64,000 nt of DNA, from the NCBI GenBank assembly GCA_022376465.1, contig JACDTU010000007.1, positions 930,001-994,000 on the forward strand, read 5' to 3'. Both the position numbers and the translations under genes were made by a program. The notes under the pieces are model-generated. The model worked only from the letters and a program-made list of their open reading frames with translations, made no database searches and was not told the origin of the DNA. Shown piece by piece: positions 56,687-64,000 of this stretch; the first letter of the stretch is position 1, and every line of letters starts with the position of its first letter. Source of the stretch: Cubamyces lactineus. Lineage: Eukaryota > Basidiomycota > Agaricomycetes > Polyporales > Polyporaceae.

Positions 56687-58905
56687 CTAGTCCATGCAGA
56701 TCGTCGCTTTCCCCGCAGGCGTCCATGCTTTTCCAAGCGCAAGGAAGAGCGAGATGCAGAGCACGACGACCCCGAATGCCGCGCACACCACCGCGGGGAG
56801 CTTCGTGCGCGTGTACCAGGGAGTGCCGGGCGCCTTGAGCTTCAGGTAGCACGCGGCAGGGAAGATGAACGCGAGCGCTGTGGCGGATGCGCCACCGGTG
56901 ATCTCGAGCATCACGCCGAGGTCGCAGGTGATCATCGAGACTGAAGACGAGAACGTTAAGCCATCAGAGTAGGTCCGGGTTAGGAGGCGAAAGATGTAGT
57001 ACTAGTACGTACTGATCATGGAGGAACAGAGTATGGCAGTTGTGAAGAAGACGTGGCGCTGCATGTTGAAAGGCTCCGACTCGAAGAAATACTGTTCGAT
57101 GACCTGGAAGTGGACGTTAAGTGAGAAGTCTGGCCGAGCGAATACGGAAGATGTTAACGGGCCTCGCGACAGACGAACAGCTCCAGCGGGAGGGTAGTGA
57201 ACATGTTCAGCCCGAAGCAGAATCGTGCGATGTTGATGAGCGTATCACTCTTAAAAAAAGGACGTCAACATAACACGTTGCGTTCGAGATAAGTGCACGC
57301 GTACCGGGCCAAAGTTGTTCAAAATGTTGCCTTGCGTCCTGTCCGTGAAGACGACGTAGGCGGAGATAGCCAGAGTGCAGCACGCAATCAACGAGATGAA
57401 TGTCGAGATATGCGTCACCTTATTGAACCTATCCAGCGTCGGCGTGCGCAAGCTTCCGTATATCAAGAGCGAGTTGTGGTGACAGACGAACGCGAAGCTG
57501 ATCACGCCTATAGCTTGGAAGACGCCGTCGCCCAAGAATGTGAAACGCGCTTGCGGGTTGCCTTTCCGGTCGGGGCTCACGTTTGGCCCTTCGATGAGGA
57601 CAGACGTAACGATGATGATCATCCCGACGAGTGCCAGACCGGATGCTCGTGAAAGTTTGTGGATGTCGCGGTAGAGTGAGAGCGGGTATGAGACACAGAC
57701 GGTGCACAGCGCGATAACGAATTGGCGTTTGGTGAGCAAGGACAGCACTGGCACCTGGTATAGATGGGGGAATATGGACCGTATGACGTGGGGTATCGTA
57801 TCGCCTGTATGTCAAACTAAATATGTGTTGATTGGGAACAGCCTGCATGGACTGACCTATGATAATTCCGAATGCACACATGCCTATATAGTTCGCTGGT
57901 GAATTCTGTGCATCCGTTGAGAGAGGTGGACGGTTGCATACCCCCGAAAGCGAACGCGAACTGGAAGAAGGAAACAGCGGCTCGTCCACTTGACCCAAAG
58001 CAGCTGTTCATGATCCCAATATAGGACGTTTGACCGCTGAGCTTCGCGTTCAAGACAATAAGACGGATAGTCCAATCCGTCACTGCACACAGCACGACCA
58101 AGAGCACCAGTCCAGTGAAGAACCCTGCTTGTCGTATTGCGTAGGGGAGGCCTTGTGGAGGGATTCACATCAATCACGATGGCATGAGCAGTGGCGAGTA
58201 CATACCTATGATACCTAGAGAATACAATTCGTGAGGCTAGCACCGTTAGGAGGTCAAGGACGCAACATACCAGCACCAAGGATCGAATTCGCCATATTCG
58301 CTACGGAGTCTAATATATTGCCACCTGCCACCCGCTTGGCCGCAAGTTCGTCCAAGTCGATTCGTGCTTCGGCGACATAGGCACTTTCTGGACTGTCCAT
58401 ACTCCGACGAACTGTGGACGCGTCCAGAAGGCCGACCAGTAATGGCATGGTCTGTTCTCCCCGTCGTCGAGACCGACGACCACCGGCGGTGCGTTCTTGT
58501 GCCGCTTCCAACTGAGATAGGGCTACGCCATCCAGGTCGTCTGTGTCTAGTTCATATTCTTGTATAACAGATTAGACTGGCCAATCAAGACGAATGTCTG
58601 CGGTCTGCGACTCACGCACCGGTCTCACGGCTCTCCATCGTCAACCGCAGCGGAGGCGCAAAGACTCGGACTTGCACCTGGTCATCAAAGTGGACTTCGC
58701 GGGCAGGTTTCGGTGGATGTGTCTGACCATTCCCATTCGCTAATGGCTCCCTGTCTCCCTCCTCGTCATCGTCATCCCCGTCCACAGAGAACAGAACGTC
58801 GTCGTGAGAGGTGCTAGTCAAGTCATCATCCGAGCCATGAAGGAGAGGCTCGCTTGCGCCTTGGTCGTCGGTGCGGTCTCGCGGCTTATTGGATCTACCT
58901 AGCAT
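56687..58905 (-). CDS. Amino-acid transporter, AVT/SLC38 type, probably vacuolar
   Basis: Members of this family exchange neutral amino acids across the vacuolar membrane. The N-terminal 190 residues are cytosolic and acidic or Ser-rich (MLGRSNKPRDRTDDQGASEP, DGDDDDEEGDREPLANGNGQ). The membrane domain begins NILDSVANMANSILGAGIIG, LPYAIRQAGFFTGLVLLVVL, the AVT signature. Later segments are DWTIRLIVLNAKLSGQTSYI, AFGIIIGDTIPHVIRSIFPH, QFVIALCTVCVSYPLSLYRD, SGLALVGMIIIVTSVLIEGP, AIGVISFAFVCHHNSLLIYG, FISLIACCTLAISAYVVFTD, RFCFGLNMFTTLPLELFVCR, MIISMITCDLGVMLEITGGA and a last hydrophobic stretch LPAVVCAAFGVVVLCISLFL. About eleven membrane helices are counted. The stop is at 56687-56689. Transport direction and substrate are inferred only. 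Confidence 0.9.
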
Positions 58906-60835
58906 GTCGACAAGTCATGGGCCGCAGGACTAGCCGAGAAGTAGTAGAGACGGCTGTGAGAGTGATAGAGGACCTGGAGGCTGGTGGTGGCGGTAAAGTC
59001 AAGCGCAATGTGTACCTGTGCGGCCGGCTCGGCGCTCGGATCCAATGAGCGGCTGCAGTCCTTAGGCGACACGCCGAACTTCAACTTGTGCTACAACGTC
59101 GACCAATTTAACGTACGCTCACAACATGCTCTATGTGCTGTAATGGCGCTATGTGGTCTCATGATTGTCAAAATCGAGTAGGTATAATGGGTGCAGACTC
59201 GAGAGCAAAGCGGCTCTTCACCGGGAATCACGTCTAATCAGCCTGGCAGCGAGCACATAAACAAACATTTGTGCAAGTACGTACGTGCATAACATTGAGC
59301 AATTGCGAACGGACAAAGCATTGGATAATACAGCCGTTCGCTAGCATCTTGCGTACAGCTGCAGCTAAGGTGATGTGGAAAGAATGGTTACAAGGTCTCA
59401 TAGTCAAATGCATTGTAGAGAATAGCCTGTAGATCTAGAAAGCTAGATGCGGATACTAATCAAACCTCCTTTGCTCGATAAAAGGGGAGGTAATGTCCGC
59501 TTTCCCGCAGTATTATAGCAATGTCGGACAGACAACACTCTAGACAAAAGAGGAAATACCGTCAAATTCGCGGAAGCCAGCGAGTGCTCATCTTCAAAGG
59601 CCCCAGGGGACGATGGCTGCGCGAACTCGAGGACATTTGGTCTGGAACATACCATCGCTTCGGTCACAGCGTATCATCCGGCCCCTTCAGCACAGATACA
59701 GGTAAATGGGTAGGTAAGACACAAGGGATAACGGTGGGGAGTGTTCTAGGCAGAACAACGCACGAGCAGAGACGAGTTCAAGGGTTGATTCAACATCTCT
59801 AGCCCCAACAAAGCGCCCTTGACCCCTTGACGGAAAGACTGTGCGCCTTCCCCCTCGGATTGGTTTGAAACAAACGTATGAGGACAGATGCCCTTAACTG
59901 GTTTAAGGGTTGCTGGAGCACCTTGAGCTAAAGAAGGATGTAAAGGAAGATACAGATGGGCGGTTATCTTCCGATTGAGTATCCTCGAAGCGTAGCGAGC
60001 AGCTTGCACAACAGACCGTGACGTTTCGGAACATAACATGAGTATCTTGTACGCCAGCCGGATTGCGAGCGCACCAATCTCCAGCATTGTATATGAATCG
60101 CCAGTCCAGAGGTTTCCCGGCTCCAATTGACAGAAGAGATGCGTACATGCGCGAAGGAAGCATAAACATGCGCTGTAGCCACCATGCCCAAGCTTTCCCT
60201 CGGAAGAGTTTCCTTGTATCTCAGACCGTTGGCCTTCTACGCGTGGGATGCGGGGTACTCGTGAACGCAGAAAACCGCCATGTAACGAGCATACTGATCA
60301 GCGTGACGGCAGCGTTCATGGTACCTACTGCATCGCATCAGCCGCCAATGAGGTGGAAAGACGACCTAGAATAAGCAATTACTGCTTACCGCAACTACAA
60401 CAGCGTTCTCGGCAGACCTGGTCTTTCTCACAATAAACGAGGTCGATAGCAGTTTCCGTGATTAAGTAGATCTGCAGCCGCAACACTGCTGCGTGCCATC
60501 TGGGTACAGAGTATTAATCAGGGCCGTCTGAAGCATTATACAGTAACTCGAACGCATGATTGCCGTAGAGTCGTTTATCGAGAGTGAGGATCAGCGGAGA
60601 GACAGCCTGAGAGTGGCAGCGGGAAGCGATGAGATTCCGACTCATACTCGGCGTCTACTGAAAACGCTGGACCAAATCTAAGCGCTGATGATCATCTCTC
60701 GCAGCGACATTCTGTGGCTGCCGCCCGGTACTAGTAGTTGACGAGGCCTACGCTGGTTGACGGTAAGCAGTACGGCCTTGGGGCTTGATGTGCAGAAGAT
60801 ACTGATCGTTGCCTTGTGGTTAGGGAATTGCACGG
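58906..60835. other. Gene-poor region, 1.9 kb
   Basis: The left side is the transporter promoter. A minus-strand frame at 59746-60126 (IGALAIRLAYKILMLCSETS, SRSVVQAARYASRILNRKIT) is hydrophobic-helical in look but matches nothing I know; it may be a decayed gene. No further element was recognised. Confidence 0.4.
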
Positions 60836-62170
60836 ATGAAAGGTATAATCGCATTCACCGCCAAGTTCAACTCAGCACTCAGCATTCGCAAGCAGTTCCT
60901 CCCGAGATAATAGATCGCGTCCTGGACCACTTATACGACGATGCGCAGACTCTCGGCGCGTGTGCATTAGCTGGTAGTGTGATGCTATCTACTTCCCGCT
61001 TCCATCGCTTCAAGACGGTGGTCCTGGCTAATCCTCGACGGACCCAGACTCTCCTCCGGATGCTCAACACCCATGCCGGGTTAGAACGCTCAATCACCTC
61101 TGTAATCATGCACCATCCGGGGTGGACGAACTATCAGAGCAAATTAGAATTTCTCTATGAACTATCCAACCTGTCAGCCTTCACATATGTGATGCCTACC
61201 GCGCCTTGGTTCGATCGTCTCCGCCTGGACGTCCACCATCTGGGCGACGTCGCCAATATCGTATACGGCATCACCTCATTATCGTTGGTTTGTCCCACGG
61301 TGACGGACTCAGAAGATCTATTGTTCTTCATTGGCCAGTTCAGCAATCTCCAAGAGATTCGTCTCGACGGTTTAGAAGTCTATCCTTACGGACCAGAAGA
61401 AGAATCTCAAGCGAAAGGGTTTGTCCGCCCTCCCCGCAATTTGCACCGCCTGAAGTTCAACGGAGGTAACACAATCCTAGTGCTCGCCCACTGGATGAGC
61501 GGTCGCGGGCATGATCGTGGCTTTCACTCGTTGCAATATCAATTCCGGGCCAGAGAGGACACCAACCTCTTCAATATAGCGTCTCCGTCATGGCATGACA
61601 AGGCGAAGGTGCTAGAGCTTGTATTCATACCAGATGGTCGCATGTCAAGTACGTTCAGTAACATGTGCGCGTGATACTTGGGTCCTCTGACGACTGCCAT
61701 CCGGGATAGCCACTATGCATGATGACGACAACGACTTCTCGCTAACCGAATTCGCGGTCCTGGAGGCCTGCACTCTCCGGTTCGCTTTCGGCGAGATGTG
61801 CGTTGCGGCCAATCAGTCGCTCTCATGGATCACCGCCATCGTCGACCAGCTCACATCGCCCCTTCTGCGGACCATCACCATATCGCTCGTCGTCGACAAT
61901 GTCGAAGACTTACGCTCTCTGAACTCCGAATGTGCCGTCCGCGAGCTCACCACCGCATACTTCGACGATATGCGGGCACTTGACTGGGCGTCCATCGAGA
62001 AGACCGTGGCCAATGGATCTCTGGGGTCTCTACAGAAGATTGTGGTCGAGGGTCGAGGTTCTCGAGAGTTGCTTGAAGAGCATATCCGAAAGACGTGCCC
62101 TACGCTCCATTCGCGCTCTCTGGTCTCACTTGTCGCAGTAGGAAAACACCCTGAATGGATGAACACTTAG
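60836..62170 (+). CDS. F-box-like/leucine-rich protein of the agaricomycete type
   Basis: These proteins usually serve as substrate adaptors in SCF ubiquitin ligases, but most in mushrooms are uncharacterised. I place the start at 60836 because ATG AAA G, joined over a 50-nt intron (60843-60892), gives MKAVPPEIIDRVLDHLYDDA, the typical F-box opening. LGACALAGSVMLSTSRFHRF continues the F-box. LRR-like segments follow (LSNLSAFTYVMPTAPWF, NIVYGITSLSLVCPTVTDSE, FSNLQEIRLDGLEVYPYGPE, RNLHRLKFNGGNTILVLAHW). A second intron (61649-61709) joins to TTMHDDDNDFSLTEFAVLEA, ending KHPEWMNT. The product has about 400 aa. The intron acceptor at 60892 (caag) is not ideal, so the first exon is tentative. Confidence 0.75.
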
Positions 62171-63702
62171 GTAAGTAACAAGTCTGCGTATAGAAGCGGC
62201 CATCAATGACTAACCACAGGATCATGGCACATGTGTGCTCTGCTTATATTCAAGGATTAGAGTTGCTCGCTTGCTCATTCCGACGAACAGTTCCCTTCGT
62301 ACTCATGACCATGACACGTTGTGGTGAATATATTGGATGCCGTTGTGAACTGTATACCTACACGATTTACTAGAGATGACCGATACGCCCTGCACCTCAC
62401 CATGTTCGCCAGTCCCATAGCATTTCACGCATTCCTTAACAAGCCAGTAGTAGATATATGCGTGCCGGTCAGGCCGCCAATTGACCGCGCCAATCGTCAA
62501 TCAAGGCCACGGCGCTTAGTGTGAGCTCACCAAGTCGCGCAATACGCGTGTGAGGCGACTCATAGACGATCTCATCTCTTCGACAGCCTGGGTTCGCCGG
62601 CAAACACTCCTTTGCGCATCCGTGTTCATAAAAGAATAGACATAAGCAGTCACAAGACACCGGGATAAGCGTTCGCGTAGACGCTATGACCCTTTGTGTA
62701 CGAGAAAAAGCACCGGTAAGTCATGAAGAGCCCTGTTCACGATATTCTTTCTACCTGAGTGATTACCGGGACTGGACAGAAAAACGACGTAGCTTCTAGC
62801 GTTGTGAAGACTTAGGTGTGCTTTTGGGCCCCGTCCAAGTGCGCTTTCAACTGGAGCCACTTGATGCTGCCATAAGTGGATGAGGCCCTCTGGAGTTGCT
62901 GGCACATGCAATGCAGCCCCAGCAACTCCTCCAGCGATGCAGCCGATGACTCCTATGATGCGCCTACTCCGTAAGTACTCAGAGTAATCATTTTCACGTA
63001 CACATATTTTGCTCTTCCAATTGGTGCGGTCCAGGCGTCCGCGCCAAGCTTGGACGCCGCTGATCCTCCAAGCTACCGCTGCGCCTGGCGCTTGCGTTGC
63101 GTCGGGCCCGGCGGGATCGCACTGGTGGGCTGAGTATCGCAACTTTGCAAACTTTACCCCCCCCCCCCCTTCCTTCCCGTACATATACCACGCCTACGTC
63201 ATGGCCGACATGCCTTACCTTTGCCTCCCTCATCCACCAATTTCTTCGTCTCGGTGTCCGCCTGAGCGAGCACCGACGGCAGCCATCAGACACTTTCTCG
63301 TCTTTCATGGTATTGCCATGCTGCTACGAGACCCGAGCGCCCGCGCCCCTACAAAGTGGCTCGCGCCTTGCTGTTCATCTAAGCTCGGTGTCAGAGATGC
63401 TCGCGCAGTCACCTACAGCTATCCATGTGGCGGAACAGTCCAAGAGCAGAGGCCAAGGGGATATCGAGATGGCTGAGGGCTGTCAAAGCGCCTATCCGAA
63501 CGAAGTATACATATGTTGGCGAGACCCTTTTCCCCGGGGCTCAGCGCGCTTCGCTTTAGCCACTGGCACCTCTACCCGTGCGACGCGTCCTCTCTCTGTT
63601 TCCTTCCACATCCACCACTCATCACCTCTCGCCGAATACCTGTTCACTCACCCCCTTCCGCGCCCCCATACATACAGTAATTTACCCATCGGTCCGGCCG
63701 AC
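62171..63702. other. Intergenic region, 1.5 kb
   Basis: A minus-strand open frame at 62684-63184 has one hydrophobic stretch (IIGVIGCIAGGVAGAALHVP) but no recognised family. A run of 13 C lies at 63157-63169. The last 150 nt are pyrimidine-rich, as in a promoter or leader before the next gene. Confidence 0.4.
63157..63169 (+). repeat. Poly-C tract (13 C)
   Basis: A homopolymer run in non-coding DNA, similar in length to the poly-G run at 38720. Length may be uncertain. Confidence 0.6.
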
Positions 63703-64000
63703 ATGAATAGTAGGCCGCCTGTGAAACCGGCCGGTAACCCTGCTCGTGGGCAGGCGGGACCGAGTCTCGTCAATGCCCCCACAACTCACGCAACGCGGCC
63801 GGTGCAACCTGGCGCGGTAGCAGAAGACCGGTCGCGCCGCAAAGACGCGGAACGGCACCAGCCCAAAGTCCTCGAGAAGGGTCCCTCGGCGAACGGTAAT
63901 TACCTCACATATCTCACGGTATCATTGGTGGCTTATGAGTTACGGGAACCCCGACAAGACCAGGGGAAGAATGTGGTAACGTCGCCTCGTGCGAAGGATA
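63703..64000 (+). CDS. Unknown protein, 5' end only
   Basis: The start ATG at 63703 opens MNSRPPVKPAGNPARGQAGP, SLVNAPTTHATRPVQPGAVA, EDRSRRKDAERHQPKVLEKG, PSANG. An intron (63896-63963, gtaatt to accag) joins in frame to KNVVTSPRAKD, and the gene runs past the window. The N-terminus is Pro/Arg/Ser-rich and apparently disordered. No family can be named. Confidence 0.6.
   Translation, partial: MNSRPPVKPAGNPARGQAGPSLVNAPTTHATRPVQPGAVAEDRSRRKDAERHQPKVLEKGPSANGNYLTYLTVSLVAYELREPRQDQGKNVVTSPRAKD

Noticed and set aside
60757..60842. Start of the F-box-like gene at a TTG codon
   Set aside because: Nuclear genes of fungi rarely start at TTG. An ATG at 60836 with a 50-nt intron gives the expected F-box N-terminus.
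62684..63184. Minus-strand 166-codon frame with one hydrophobic stretch
   Set aside because: It begins within a poly-C/poly-G tract and has no family motif, neighbours or splice sites to support it.

Overview
This window is nuclear DNA from a filamentous basidiomycete, most likely an Agaricomycete. Genes are broken by many short introns, mostly about 50-65 nt. Coding regions are GC-rich and gene orientation is mixed. The families fit a mushroom-forming or wood-decay fungus: small secreted cysteine-rich proteins, a sedolisin peptidase, a family 14 polysaccharide lyase, fungal UDP-glycosyltransferases and an F-box-type protein. The species cannot be named from the sequence alone. Gene names below come from recognising protein motifs by eye; exon joins were worked out by hand and could be off by one intron in places.

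Layout. 0-7.2 kb: the 3' end of an amino-acid permease, an aldo-keto reductase, a UCH37-type deubiquitinase divergent from Mediator subunit MED31, and an SLC35C2/YMD8-type transporter. 8-14 kb: a short zinc-cluster regulator, a small unknown gene and a CipC-like gene with a His/Ser/Tyr-rich tail. 14-29 kb is housekeeping: COG5 (Golgi tethering), ILV6 (acetolactate synthase regulatory subunit), a PDK1-type kinase with a PH domain, and a CNNM/Mam3-type membrane protein. 31-37 kb is secretory: a sedolisin peptidase, a foldback transposable element of about 1.4 kb without a gene, and a GPI-anchored PL14-type lyase.

37.6-50.2 kb is the most unusual part. It is a tandem array in which a UDP-glycosyltransferase gene alternates with a gene for a 116-residue secreted protein with 8 cysteines. 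Two glycosyltransferases look intact and the third is a decayed 3' fragment. The mature secreted protein is identical in two copies and differs at one residue in the third, although flanking DNA has diverged. A fragment of the neighbouring ferric-reductase gene lies between the second secreted-protein gene and the glycosyltransferase pseudogene, so the duplicated unit once reached into that gene. The intact ferric reductase follows.

50-64 kb: a gene-poor gap of 3.9 kb, phosphomevalonate kinase (ERG8), an AVT/SLC38-type vacuolar amino-acid transporter, an F-box-like protein and the 5' end of one more gene.

Besides the array, three non-coding structures stand out: a near-perfect 71-nt hairpin in an exceptionally long (711 nt) COG5 intron, a nested palindromic element near 30.4 kb, and DNA blocks conserved upstream of all three secreted-protein genes. 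I saw no tRNA, rRNA or CRISPR array.
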